This document shows, piece after piece, positions 7,732-15,789 of a stretch of 64,000 bases of DNA. The translations under genes were made by a program, and so were the position numbers. This DNA comes from Clostridium merdae (lineage in GTDB: Bacteria; Bacillota; Clostridia; Oscillospirales; Acutalibacteraceae), in the NCBI RefSeq assembly GCF_900176635.1, contig NZ_FXLN01000004.1:186001-250000 (forward strand), written 5' to 3'. A model generated the notes under the pieces. It did not search any database and was not told the DNA's origin. It was given only the letters and a program-made list of their open reading frames with translations. The number at the start of each line of letters is the position of its first letter. Position 1 is the first letter of the stretch.

Positions 7732-8391
7732 CTAAGTAAGGCTGCTAACCCGGGTGTTTAACCAGTTCAGCAGTAAATGCTTCGCAAATGGTTCTGTTTC
7801 AAAACGCCTGCACAGTTCGTCTAGCTGAGCGTAAGAATAGCCGAATTCTTCCAAAAACAGCTCTTCGCACCAAATAAGCTCCTTTAAGTAAAGGGCAACT
7901 TCCTGTGCACAGCAAAAGATATTGAGGCTTAACTGCAAGCCCTTTTGCTGCCAATAGTGGTTAAAGCGACTGCAAAAATGCCGCAAAGCCAGTTCTTGCT
8001 GCTCTCCGCTGCGCTGCCATATAGAGCTTAGCTCAAATACAAAGCCGCTCATGGCTAGGCGGTGTGGAGATTCCGAGGAATAGACCATCTCTAAAAGCTC
8101 CGTTGTAGATTGAATTGGTACCATGAGGCGGTCGTTTTCTGGGTGAAGCACATAGTAAAACACAGTAGGAAGAAAAATATACTGCACAAAGCCCAAAATA
8201 GATTCCGTGTTTGGGTAGCAGGCCCAATTGTTGTCAAGCAGAACACGCTGCTCATCTGCAACGCAGGCATTCACAAATACAGGCTGCCGAAGCTGTTCCG
8301 GCGGCACAAATAAGTCGTTCCATACATCCTGCTTCCCAAGTGTCCACTCCCAGAAGTCGGGCTGCTGGTATTTACAGGCCGGGCTGCGCAT
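7732..8391 (-). CDS. Unrecognised protein cotranscribed with rpsD
   Basis: 219 residues, acidic to neutral, rich in Trp, Phe, Tyr and Leu, with no signal peptide or clear membrane helix. It contains SPACKYQQPDFWEW at the start and LLLNWLNTRVSSL at the end. I do not recognise a family. It begins 5 bases after the rpsD stop codon, so it is almost certainly in the rpsD transcript and may be coupled to its translation. A ribosome-related or growth-linked role is a guess from position only. Confidence 0.75.
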   Translation of the reverse strand: MRSPACKYQQPDFWEWTLGKQDVWNDLFVPPEQLRQPVFVNACVADEQRVLLDNNWACYPNTESILGFVQYIFLPTVFYYVLHPENDRLMVPIQSTTELLEMVYSSESPHRLAMSGFVFELSSIWQRSGEQQELALRHFCSRFNHYWQQKGLQLSLNIFCCAQEVALYLKELIWCEELFLEEFGYSYAQLDELCRRFETEPFAKHLLLNWLNTRVSSLT

Positions 8392-8396
8392 AGCGA

Positions 8397-8990
8397 TTAC
8401 CTCGAATAATACTCAACGACCAACTGATCGTCGACTTCCACAGGGATTTCTTCGCGATTGGGCAGGCGGGTCAGCTTGCCGCCAAATGCGTTGAAATCAC
8501 GTTCAATATACGGTACGGCAAAGCCTTTGCCTTCGAGGAAATTGGTGCGGAACAGCCCATTGCTTCTGGATTTTTCACGCAGTGTAATCACATCACCCAC
8601 CTGAATGGAATAAGAGGGGATAGAGATTTTTTTGCCGTTTACCAGAATGTGACCATGCGTTACCTGCTGGCGAGCCAAACGAATGGAGTTGGCAAAACCA
8701 ATTCGGTACACCATATTATCTAACCGGCGCTCAAGAGTTTGCAGCAAAGCATCACCTGTTTTACCAGCGGTTTTTTCCGCAGCGCGGTAATAACGAAGCA
8801 TTTGCTTCTCTAAAATTCCGTAATAGGCTTTCACCTTTTGTTTTTCAGTAAGCTGAATGCTGTATTCTGAAACTTTCTTTCTTTTGTTAAATGCTGGTGC
8901 GCCTGCACGGTTCATGGCCTTGGGGTGTCCGCAAACATTTACTCCCAATCTGCGGCATTCTTTAAAACGAGGGCCTCTTCTTGTTGCCAT
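8397..8990 (-). CDS. rpsD: 30S ribosomal protein S4
   Basis: 197 residues. The N-terminal domain starts ATRRGPRFKECRRLGVN, followed by the S4 RNA-binding domain (RLDNMVYRIGFANSIRLARQQVTHGHILVNG) and the C-terminal LPNREEIPVEVDDQLVVEYYSR. S4 nucleates 30S assembly by binding 16S rRNA. The N-terminus has two Cys residues but not the full zinc-binding set. The gene stands alone rather than in the alpha operon, as in Bacillus, and has a leader of about 210 bases in which autoregulation is expected. Confidence 0.96.
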   Translation of the reverse strand: MATRRGPRFKECRRLGVNVCGHPKAMNRAGAPAFNKRKKVSEYSIQLTEKQKVKAYYGILEKQMLRYYRAAEKTAGKTGDALLQTLERRLDNMVYRIGFANSIRLARQQVTHGHILVNGKKISIPSYSIQVGDVITLREKSRSNGLFRTNFLEGKGFAVPYIERDFNAFGGKLTRLPNREEIPVEVDDQLVVEYYSR

Positions 8991-8999
8991 TCCTGTATG

Positions 9000-9210
9000 T
9001 CTCCTTTGTTTTGTTTTTTGCAGTAAAGCAGTATTTTTGGGTTAGTGATAACTAACTTAAGATTGGCATCGCTTACCGCATGTAATCTATTTCGATAGTT
9101 TATCGATTTTGCAATTGTATCTCTTTGTATAAGAGGGTAGCCAGATAATAACTTTTTTAAATTGCGATACGGAAGAAAACAATTCTATCGTTTAGTTAGA
9201 AGTGACTAAC
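9000..9210 (-). promoter_or_regulatory. Long structured 5' leader of rpsD, candidate S4 autoregulatory site
   Basis: About 210 bases separate the promoter from rpsD on the minus strand. Complementary segments include a long-range ACGATAG/CTATCG helix, GCAATT with AATTGC, and two similar hairpin-forming GTTAGT...AAC segments at the two ends. Standalone rpsD genes of Firmicutes are repressed by S4 binding their leader (known in Bacillus). I cannot match this leader to a published consensus by eye. Confidence 0.5.
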
Positions 9211-9216
9211 AAAAGG

Positions 9217-9245
9217 ATTATAGCAGATTTATATTTGAATGACAA
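9217..9245 (-). promoter_or_regulatory. Sigma-A promoter of the rpsD operon
   Basis: On the minus strand TTGTCA (9240-9245), 17 bases, TATAAT (9217-9222), as expected for a strongly expressed ribosomal gene. Confidence 0.88.
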
Positions 9246-9274
9246 GAGGAATTGAGGATTTTTTTTACTGAATC

Positions 9275-9312
9275 TGCAAAGCCCGAAATGCAATTGGAAT
9301 TCGGGCTTTGCA
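9275..9312 (-). terminator. Hairpin at the end of the 9348-9686 gene, probable terminator
   Basis: A 13-bp perfect stem (TGCAAAGCCCGAA with TTCGGGCTTTGCA). Neither side has a clean run of T directly after the stem, so termination may be weak. Confidence 0.6.
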
Positions 9313-9347
9313 AAACAAAATAGGTTTACTTAAAGAAAGCAATGAAT

Positions 9348-9686
9348 TTAAGATATAATTACGTCCTGCAATCCTTCCAGTAAGGATGCCTCAAAGCTGT
9401 TTGCCGCCCCCCAGTCAAAACGGAAGATACCTTCTCCTCCTCCGCCGCCAACGTAGTGCATGCGGGTTCTGCTCGCAAAACTATCCAGCGTTACCGTGAG
9501 GGTCAGGCGGTTACTCGCGCGCCAGTAGTGCTTTTCATAAATCAGTACCACACATTGGCCAGCGCCTCCTGCATTTAAGGTATAGCTGTCAATCTGTTCA
9601 CCAGTAAAGCTTCCACGTACAATAATATCGTCAATTCTTTGAATGGCATCAAACATGCTAATCGAAAGAAAAACAGTGTTTTCCAT
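9348..9686 (-). CDS. Small conserved protein, resembling the DUF6054 type
   Basis: 112 residues, soluble, without Cys pairs except one Cys in GGAGQCVVLIYEKHYWRASNRLTLTVTL. It has a run of Gly residues (YVGGGGGEGIFRFDWGA) and a C-terminal LLEGLQDVII. The order of a short helix, GSFTGEQIDSYTL, a YEKxYW strand, then GG and a terminal helix resembles small Clostridia proteins grouped as DUF6054, of unknown function. The ATG follows AAGGAGGAG. It is a single-gene unit. Confidence 0.65.
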   Translation of the reverse strand: MENTVFLSISMFDAIQRIDDIIVRGSFTGEQIDSYTLNAGGAGQCVVLIYEKHYWRASNRLTLTVTLDSFASRTRMHYVGGGGGEGIFRFDWGAANSFEASLLEGLQDVIIS

Positions 9687-9865
9687 AAGAACTCCTCCTT
9701 TTGTGTGGATAGGGTCGCTGGATTACGACTCTGGGAGCAATATATCTGCCAGAGCCTTAATAACACTTAAATTATATCATAAGTTATTTTAAAAAGCGAA
9801 AGCTTTCATTCAGCTCTTCTCTAGCTCAATTACATCATGCAGGTTTTTATAAACGCGAGCCGTTA

Positions 9866-10471
9866 TTATCTGGCTCTCCTTTGGTACGAAATCTCAGTTC
9901 GGTACAGGCCATGCTGGTTGCAATACACATAGAGCACCCCTGAGCCTGTAATTGCAAAGCGAGCATCCGGGTTTTGCTCGGGGTACAGCTTCTTTAACTG
10001 AATTTGGTCGGGAGAAATGAGTGCCAGAAACGAGATATAATGGTCTTTCTCCATGGGGTGGTTCAACGTAATATAATATTCGTTTTCAATTTGCTGTATT
10101 TGTAGTAAATGCGGTACGTCACTTTCTTCGGCTTCTTGAACTGGCAGGGTGATTCCACAGCAGGTAAAAGAACCTTCACCAAGTGAATGAATCACGTTGC
10201 CACATACCGGACAAATATAAAAACAGGTGCGCAGCATATTGCCGGCACGGTTGCTGTTTGTAATTTGCTCGCCGGAAAGAAGCTCGGCGACTGAAACGCC
10301 CAACGCTTTGGCTAACGGCTCAATCAGTGAAATATCTGGCAGGCCTCGTTGGTTTTCCCATTTCGAAACCGCCTTGTCGCTTACCGTGAGCAGCTCCGCT
10401 AATTGCTTTTGGGTGTAGCCTTTTTTCTCGCGCAAGTATTTTATGGTGGTTCCGGTTACATACTGTATCAT
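9866..10471 (-). CDS. XRE-type HTH protein fused to a superoxide-reductase-like (SORL) domain
   Basis: 201 residues. Residues 4-65 are an XRE helix-turn-helix (YTQKQLAELLTVSDKAVSKWENQRG). Cys87, Cys90 and Cys104/105 form a small ribbon like the desulfoferrodoxin N-terminal centre. Residues 110-195 resemble the iron domain of superoxide reductase: HPMEKDH (His138, His144) and CNQHGLY (Cys184, His187) match iron ligands of that family. The catalytic Glu-Lys-His loop (EKHVP in enzymes) is not evident, so this may be a redox or metal sensor rather than an enzyme. The start ATG 10471 follows GGGAG. Confidence 0.82.
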   Translation of the reverse strand: MIQYVTGTTIKYLREKKGYTQKQLAELLTVSDKAVSKWENQRGLPDISLIEPLAKALGVSVAELLSGEQITNSNRAGNMLRTCFYICPVCGNVIHSLGEGSFTCCGITLPVQEAEESDVPHLLQIQQIENEYYITLNHPMEKDHYISFLALISPDQIQLKKLYPEQNPDARFAITGSGVLYVYCNQHGLYRTEISYQRRAR

Positions 10472-10548
10472 ATCGCCATTCTCCCTTAATAGTGGTATAG
10501 AGAACAAGTGTAGTATCCTAATTGGTTTTACTGTTCTATCTATATTAT

Positions 10549-10576
10549 TTTAGAATACTGGAGCAGGTATTCTAAA
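10549..10576. promoter_or_regulatory. Inverted repeat upstream of the HTH-SORL gene
   Basis: TTTAGAATAC (10549-10558) and GTATTCTAAA (10567-10576) are perfect 10-base arms 8 bases apart. They lie about 80 bases upstream of the HTH-SORL start and could be an operator for it. No T-run follows, so it is not an obvious terminator. Confidence 0.45.
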
Positions 10577-10750
10577 GCAACCTACGCTTTGTAGAGTTTG
10601 GGGAGTACATACTTTTAGGAATAGTATGGTTTCTGGAGTGGTTTTTGTCAATAGAAACACCAAAAGAATTGAATTTATGGTGCAGTATAATTCTTAGCCT
10701 TTGCAGCCAATACTGTAAATAAAGCGGGGGAAAAGACTGCCGCCGAATTC

Positions 10751-10779
10751 TTGACAAATTACCTGTTTGGTGGTAGCCT
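10751..10779 (+). promoter_or_regulatory. Possible promoter of the T-box/ileS transcript
   Basis: A consensus TTGACA (10751-10756) with a 17-base spacer to a weak TAGCCT (10774-10779). It is placed correctly for a T-box leader starting near 10790. The -10 match is poor. Confidence 0.5.
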
Positions 10780-10804
10780 TAGAGCAGTATCTGAATAACC
10801 AAAA

Positions 10805-11028
10805 GGCTGTGACAAAGACAGTAAGCTTTTTACCAAATGCAAAGCGAGCCGGGGAGGGTGTGAGCCCGGCCAGAGTAGTAAAAGACGAAAATCACTTTGG
10901 AGCTGCAGGCTGAATTTACAGTAGGCTGTGCCGGGATTCCCCCGTTATAGGGATAGCATATGGTAGTATGTAAAAGGGTGGTATAGCGAAGTGAGCCTTC
11001 GTCCTGATTTTGGACGAAGGCTTTTATT
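10805..11028 (+). ncRNA. T-box leader, isoleucine specific
   Basis: A stem I region with an AAGCGAGCCGGGG...GAGCCCGGC arm is followed by a candidate specifier ATC (10891-10893, Ile codon, followed by A) on the 3' side. Further down is the T-box core AAGGGTGGTATAGCG (10974-10988). The bulge TGGT would pair with ACCA of a tRNA whose discriminator base is A, as in tRNA-Ile. A terminator (10995-11004 with 11012-11021, then TTTTATT) follows, and ileS is directly downstream. Uncharged tRNA-Ile should promote antitermination. Confidence 0.93.
10995..11028 (+). terminator. T-box-controlled terminator before ileS
   Basis: GCCTTCGTCC pairs with GGACGAAGGC (10 bp, 7-base loop) followed by TTTTATT. It competes with the T-box antiterminator that overlaps its upstream side. 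Confidence 0.9.
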
Positions 11029-11081
11029 ATGTTAATTCTTTTATGGTGTGTTTTGATTGTAATATTGTAGGAGGTACAACC

Positions 11082-14000
11082 ATGTATCAAAAAGTATCCA
11101 CAGACCTGCATTTTGTGGACCGCGAAAAAGAAGTAGAAAAGTATTGGCAAGAAAACCAAGTATTCGAAAAAAGTGTGGAGACCCGCCGCAAAGCGGAGCC
11201 TTATGTGTTTTATGATGGCCCGCCCACCGCAAACGGAAAACCGCACATTGGCCACGTGCTTACCCGTGTTATTAAAGATTTGCTGCCCCGCTACCAAACG
11301 ATGAAAGGCAAGCAAGTACCGCGTAAGGCTGGATGGGATACCCACGGTCTGCCCGTTGAGCTGGAAGTGGAAAAGCTGCTTCATATTAACGGCAAAGACC
11401 AAATTGAAGCCTATGGCCTAGAGCCTTTTATTGACAAATGCAAAGAAAGCGTTTGGAAGTACAAGGGCATGTGGGAAGATTTCTCTCGTACGGTTGGCTT
11501 TTGGGTAGATATGGAGAACCCCTACGTTACCTACGACAATAATTTTATTGAGTCGGAGTGGTGGGCGTTAAAGGAAATTTGGGAAAAGGACCTTTTGTAC
11601 AAAGGCTTTAAAATTGTCCCCTACTGCCCTCGTTGCGGAACCCCGCTTTCCAGCCATGAGGTGGCACAAGGCTATAAGGATGTAAAGGAACGCTCCGCCG
11701 TTGTAAAATTCAAGGTGAAGAATGAAGATGCTTACATTCTGGCATGGACAACAACTCCGTGGACCTTGCCTTCCAACGTTGCGCTTTGCGTGAATCCCGA
11801 TGAGAAATATGTAAAAGTAAAGAAAGACGACACCATATATTACATGGCGGCGGAACTCGTTAACACCGTTCTGGGTGAAGAAGCTGAGGTTCTGGAAAGC
11901 TTTGTCGGCACCGATTTGGAATACAAGGAGTACGAACCGCTATTCCCCTTTGTACAGCCCAAAGAAAAGTGCTGGTTTGTGACCTGTGAGCGTTATGTTA
12001 CGCTGTCGGACGGTACTGGCGTCGTTCATATTGCACCCGCATTTGGTGAAGACGATGCTCGCGTAGGCCGTGTATACGGCTTGCCTTTTGTTCAGCTTGT
12101 AGACGGCAAAGGCGAAATGACACAGGAAACTACTTGGCCTGGTGTATTCTGCAAAGATGCCGACCCCATGATTCTGGATGACCTCAAGGCGAGGGGCTTG
12201 CTGTTTTCTGCACCCAAGTTTGAGCATAGCTACCCGTTCTGCTGGCGCTGCGACACTCCGCTGATTTACTACGCCAGAGAATCTTGGTTTATTAAGATGA
12301 CCGCGGTTCGCGAAAGCCTTATCCGCAATAACAATACTGTGAACTGGATTCCCCCGTCAATTGGCAAAGGTCGCTTTGGCGATTGGCTCGAGAACGTGCA
12401 GGATTGGGGCATCAGCCGCAACCGCTATTGGGGTACTCCGCTCAATATTTGGGAATGCGAATGTGGCTGCCGCCATGCAATTGGCAGCATCGAAGAGCTC
12501 AAAAAGATGTCGCCCAATTGCCCAGAGAATATTGAACTGCACCGCCCCTATATTGATGCGGTTACCATTACCTGCCCAGACTGCGGCAAGCAGATGAACC
12601 GTGTACCAGAGGTCATTGACTGCTGGTTTGATTCCGGCTCTATGCCGTTTGCACAGCATCATTATCCCTTTGAGAATAAAGAGCTGTTCCACGAGCAGTT
12701 CCCAGCGGACTTTATCTCTGAAGCAGTTGACCAGACACGCGGCTGGTTCTATTCACTCATGGCTATTTCTACGCTGCTGTTTGATAAGGCCCCGTTCCGC
12801 AATGTCATAGTGTTGGGTCACGTTCAGGATGAAAACGGACAAAAGATGTCAAAATCCAAGGGCAATGCAGTTGACCCATTTGAGGCACTCGAAACGTACG
12901 GTGCGGATGCGATTCGCTGGTATTTTTACAGTAACTCTGCACCTTGGCTGCCGAACCGTTTTTATAGCAAGGCTGTGGTGGAGGGTCAGCGCAAGTTCCT
13001 CTCTACCTTGTGGAACACGTATGCGTTCTTTGTTCTGTATGCCAATATTGATGAGTTCGACGCTACTGAGTATAAGCTCGAAACAGAGAAGTTAACGTTA
13101 TTAGACAAATGGCTGTTCTCTCGCCTAAATACCATGGTGAGTGATGTTGACAGTCATTTGGAGAATTACCGCATTCCCGAAGCGGCTCGTGCGCTTCAGG
13201 AATTTGTAGACGATATGAGCAACTGGTATGTGCGCTGCAGCCGTGAGCGCTTCTGGGTGGAAGAAATGACTCAGGATAAAATCAGTGCCTATATGACGCT
13301 CTACACCGCTCTGGTTACCGTAGCAAAGGCGGCGGCTCCCATGATTCCCTTTATGACAGAGCAGATTTACCGCAACCTTGTGTGCAGCATTGACCCCAAG
13401 GCACCTGAAAGCGTACACCTGTGCAACTTCCCGGAGTGCAATAAAGCGATGGTAGACACGAAGATGGAAGAGGACATGAAGCAGGCAATGCAGATTGTCA
13501 CGTTAGGCCGTGCCGCCAGAAACGAAGCCGGTATGAAAATCCGCCAGCCTTTAGCAACTCTCTTTATTCATGCGGAGCGTGATTTGGGCGAGGATTTCCG
13601 CGAGATTATCCGGGAAGAGCTGAACATTAAATCGGTTCATTTTGTGTCGGATGCGTCTGACTTCTCAGATTACCGCTTTAAGCCCCAGCTCAAGCTGCTC
13701 GGCAAAAAGTTTGGTAAGCAAATCAATGAGGTTCGCGAGGCATTGGCGGCACTCAATGGTTCTAAAGCAAAGAAGGAACTTGACCAAAACGGTTCTATTT
13801 CGCTCACCATTTCTACCGGAGAAACTTCTCTCACGGCGGAAGAAGTGCTGATTGAAACCGTGCAAAAAGAAGGCTTTGAATCGATGTCCGATAAGGGCGT
13901 GACAATTGTTCTCGATACAACCCTGTCTCCCGAGCTGGTGGAAGAGGGCTTTGTACGCGAAATGATTAGCAAGCTACAGTCAATGCGTAAGGATGCTGGC

Positions 14001-14195
14001 TTTGAGGTTACAGACCGAATTGTGGTATTCCAGAACGGGAACGATAAGCTTGCCGACCTTCTGTGGAAGAATCGTGAGGAGATCAGCCGTGAAGTGCTTG
14101 CCGATGAGATTCGCCTTGGCGAAGTAGATGGCTACACCGCGGAATGGGATGTTAACGGTGAAAATACAACATTTGGCGTTGTAAAAGTTTCTTAA
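11082..14195 (+). CDS. ileS: Isoleucine-tRNA ligase
   Basis: 1037 residues. The class I signatures are HIGH at 55-58 (NGKPHIGHVL) and KMSKS at 588-592. Between them lies the CP1 editing domain (AWTTTPWTLPSNVAL), and a CysxxCys pair region (YCPRCG, FCWRC) is present. The C-terminal anticodon-binding domain begins around residue 680. The length and CP1 form fit the 'eukaryote-like' IleRS2 type seen in some Clostridia, which is often mupirocin tolerant (known for that type, not shown here). The start ATG 11082 follows GGAGG. Control is by the upstream T-box. Confidence 0.96.
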   Translation: MYQKVSTDLHFVDREKEVEKYWQENQVFEKSVETRRKAEPYVFYDGPPTANGKPHIGHVLTRVIKDLLPRYQTMKGKQVPRKAGWDTHGLPVELEVEKLLHINGKDQIEAYGLEPFIDKCKESVWKYKGMWEDFSRTVGFWVDMENPYVTYDNNFIESEWWALKEIWEKDLLYKGFKIVPYCPRCGTPLSSHEVAQGYKDVKERSAVVKFKVKNEDAYILAWTTTPWTLPSNVALCVNPDEKYVKVKKDDTIYYMAAELVNTVLGEEAEVLESFVGTDLEYKEYEPLFPFVQPKEKCWFVTCERYVTLSDGTGVVHIAPAFGEDDARVGRVYGLPFVQLVDGKGEMTQETTWPGVFCKDADPMILDDLKARGLLFSAPKFEHSYPFCWRCDTPLIYYARESWFIKMTAVRESLIRNNNTVNWIPPSIGKGRFGDWLENVQDWGISRNRYWGTPLNIWECECGCRHAIGSIEELKKMSPNCPENIELHRPYIDAVTITCPDCGKQMNRVPEVIDCWFDSGSMPFAQHHYPFENKELFHEQFPADFISEAVDQTRGWFYSLMAISTLLFDKAPFRNVIVLGHVQDENGQKMSKSKGNAVDPFEALETYGADAIRWYFYSNSAPWLPNRFYSKAVVEGQRKFLSTLWNTYAFFVLYANIDEFDATEYKLETEKLTLLDKWLFSRLNTMVSDVDSHLENYRIPEAARALQEFVDDMSNWYVRCSRERFWVEEMTQDKISAYMTLYTALVTVAKAAAPMIPFMTEQIYRNLVCSIDPKAPESVHLCNFPECNKAMVDTKMEEDMKQAMQIVTLGRAARNEAGMKIRQPLATLFIHAERDLGEDFREIIREELNIKSVHFVSDASDFSDYRFKPQLKLLGKKFGKQINEVREALAALNGSKAKKELDQNGSISLTISTGETSLTAEEVLIETVQKEGFESMSDKGVTIVLDTTLSPELVEEGFVREMISKLQSMRKDAGFEVTDRIVVFQNGNDKLADLLWKNREEISREVLADEIRLGEVDGYTAEWDVNGENTTFGVVKVS

Positions 14196-14225
14196 ATTTA
14201 TAGCTTTAATTCAAAAGCCAATTTT

Positions 14226-14270
14226 AAAAGAGGGAGCGGAATCCATTGCGATTCCGCTCCCTCTTTTCTA
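14226..14270 (+). terminator. Intrinsic terminator of ileS
   Basis: An 18-bp perfect stem (AAAAGAGGGAGCGGAATC, 14226-14243, with 14250-14267) whose arm ends in T4. Confidence 0.9.
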
Positions 14271-14339
14271 TATTTTTATCAATCCAAGAAGTGATGAAAG
14301 CAAGCATAACATCATTTTTAATATTTAAAAAAGCAAAGT

Positions 14340-14371
14340 AAAAAACACACCGGAAAACCGGTGCGTTTTTG
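14340..14371 (-). terminator. Terminator after the DUF2007-like gene
   Basis: On the minus strand AAAACGCACCGG pairs with CCGGTGTGTTTT (one G-U), followed by further T. It lies just after the minus-strand stop at 14379. Confidence 0.8.
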
Positions 14372-14378
14372 CGTCCGT

Positions 14379-14663
14379 TCATTGCGGATTTATCTCGTTG
14401 TTTTGTAGAAGAAACCGAGCGGAAGCGGCGTTTTCTTCTGCAACAAAAATCCGGTAGGTATCCCCGCTCTCCGAATCGAAGCGCACTCTGGTCTGCATAG
14501 GGCTTCTTCCTCCCAGGTTGTTCATGGATTCTCGCAAAGTGCGGTTCTCTGTTTTTGTGCGCAACGGTATGCCGTGTTCTCGCAGTATGTTTTGTCCCCG
14601 AAAAAAGGATTCCATATTTGTGCTAAAATAGACCTCCTGCCAACGGGAAGAAAATAGACCCAT
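14379..14663 (-). CDS. Small DUF2007-like protein
   Basis: 94 residues. The layout fits the DUF2007 group: an early strand (EVYFSTNMESFFRGQNILREHGIPLRTK) in which a helix carries the 'select the newer copy' type motif, a variable middle, and a closing strand-helix YRIFVAEENAASARFLLQ. These small proteins are suspected of signalling roles but their function is not established. It lies about 35 bases downstream of the nucleoside phosphorylase gene on the same strand and may be in its operon. Confidence 0.6.
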   Translation of the reverse strand: MGLFSSRWQEVYFSTNMESFFRGQNILREHGIPLRTKTENRTLRESMNNLGGRSPMQTRVRFDSESGDTYRIFVAEENAASARFLLQNNEINPQ

Positions 14664-14696
14664 GCGAAAAGCCTCCAGTATTTTTATATACTTGGT

Positions 14697-15014
14697 TTAT
14701 TCTGCTCCGTAAGAGCAGCAGTAATCCACCGGCTCCTGCATCTCAATTTGGAATTTGCTATTAGCAGGTACCGAAAAGCTCTCTCCTGCCGAAATGCTTT
14801 GCCACTCTGTTTCCCCGGGCAGCAGCACCTTAACTGTACCGGCTAGGATTTCCATAAGCTCACTGGCACCTGTTCCAAACTCATATTGGCCGGGTAGCAT
14901 AATGCCAAGTGTTTTACGTGTGCCATCCTCGAACAGCACGGTACGGCTGGTTACTTTACCGTCAAAATAAATATTGGCTTTCTTTATTACCGTAACATTC
15001 TGAAATTGCTCCAT
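14697..15014 (-). CDS. ppnP: Pyrimidine/purine nucleoside phosphorylase (PpnP/YaiE-like cupin)
   Basis: 105 residues forming a small cupin. The sequence NVTVIKKANIYFDGKVTSRTVLFEDGTRKTLGIMLPGQYEFGT, then EILAGTVKVLLPG and SFSVPANSKFQIE, follows the PpnP (formerly DUF1255) family closely over its whole length. PpnP cleaves several nucleosides with phosphate to give free bases. The start ATG 15014 follows GGGAGG; the frame runs 15 codons further upstream without a site. It may be cotranscribed with the DUF2007-like gene. Confidence 0.85.
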   Translation of the reverse strand: MEQFQNVTVIKKANIYFDGKVTSRTVLFEDGTRKTLGIMLPGQYEFGTGASELMEILAGTVKVLLPGETEWQSISAGESFSVPANSKFQIEMQEPVDYCCSYGAE

Positions 15015-15085
15015 AGGTAAACCTCCCAATTTGTGGTTTGTTTTTTTACATAGTAGCATGGAGAAGTACTTTTCGCAATCTCGGT

Positions 15086-15673
15086 TTAAGAAAAAAGAAC
15101 CGCAAAAGAACAGTAAATGAGAAGTGCCGCCATAGCTATGCGCACGATGTTACCATGCGAGAGAATCACCTTTTGAAAAGTAAAGCCAAACACAGTCCAT
15201 AATCCGGTCGCAATGAAAGCTGAGAGTGAAAGAAAAAGGCAGAAGAAAAGCAAAATAATCTTCGATTGGTAATACGGCGTTATAAACATAGAAAAAGTGG
15301 AAACGCCGTATAAGAAGGTGTTCGGATTTATAAATTGCAATAGCATTCCATTGATGAAAAGATGCTCTTTCTTTTTTTCAGTTACACCTTGCTTGGGTTC
15401 ACTTTTTAGTGTTTTCCATGACAGCCATAAAATGTATCCTGCTCCTAGCCATTTCATTGCAGGCACAATCGCTGGAGCAATCTCCAAAAGCGTTAGACTA
15501 AAGATGCTGCATAGGAGCATAACGAAGAATACCCCTACACCTATACCCAAGTTAAAAGTAACACTTTTTTTAAGCTTGTACTGACTTGCATTTGTCATAG
15601 AAAGAATTGTATTTGCACCTGGCGACAGATTTAATATGAATATGTACGATAAAAAAGCGGTGACGTTAGTCAT
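15086..15673 (-). CDS. LysE family exporter
   Basis: 195 residues with about six membrane helices. The N-terminus has the family motif LNLSPGANTILSMTNASQYK, and the middle has NPNTFLYGVSTFSMF. LysE/RhtB proteins export amino acids or related metabolites. The ATG at 15673 follows GGAGGGAG. It is transcribed divergently from an HTH-cupin regulator, from a promoter that overlaps a large palindrome, so it is very probably that regulator's target. The substrate cannot be told. Confidence 0.88.
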   Translation of the reverse strand: MTNVTAFLSYIFILNLSPGANTILSMTNASQYKLKKSVTFNLGIGVGVFFVMLLCSIFSLTLLEIAPAIVPAMKWLGAGYILWLSWKTLKSEPKQGVTEKKKEHLFINGMLLQFINPNTFLYGVSTFSMFITPYYQSKIILLFFCLFLSLSAFIATGLWTVFGFTFQKVILSHGNIVRIAMAALLIYCSFAVLFS

Positions 15674-15702
15674 CTTGGCTTTCTCCCTCCAATTATATGT
15701 GG

Positions 15703-15766
15703 TATACTGCACATAACGAATAGTATATTATATCGTGCGATATAATAATACATTAAGTGCAGTATA
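15703..15766. promoter_or_regulatory. Nested inverted repeats between the LysE exporter and its regulator
   Basis: An inner palindrome TATTATATCG-TG-CGATATAATA (15726-15747) sits nearly concentrically inside an outer pair TATACTGCAC (15703-15712) and GTGCAGTATA (15757-15766). The exporter promoter lies across it. This is the expected operator site for the divergent regulator. Confidence 0.7.
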
Positions 15767-15773
15767 GTGTCAA
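15745..15773 (-). promoter_or_regulatory. Promoter of the LysE exporter
   Basis: On the minus strand TTGACA (15768-15773), 17 bases, TATTAT (15745-15750). The -10 and start point fall on the inner palindrome. Confidence 0.8.
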
Positions 15774-15789
15774 GAAGGAGGGGAGCCAT

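Noticed and set aside
10830..11402. 190-codon minus-strand frame across the T-box and the start of ileS
   Set aside because: It crosses a well-supported riboswitch and the antisense of ileS and has no ribosome binding site.
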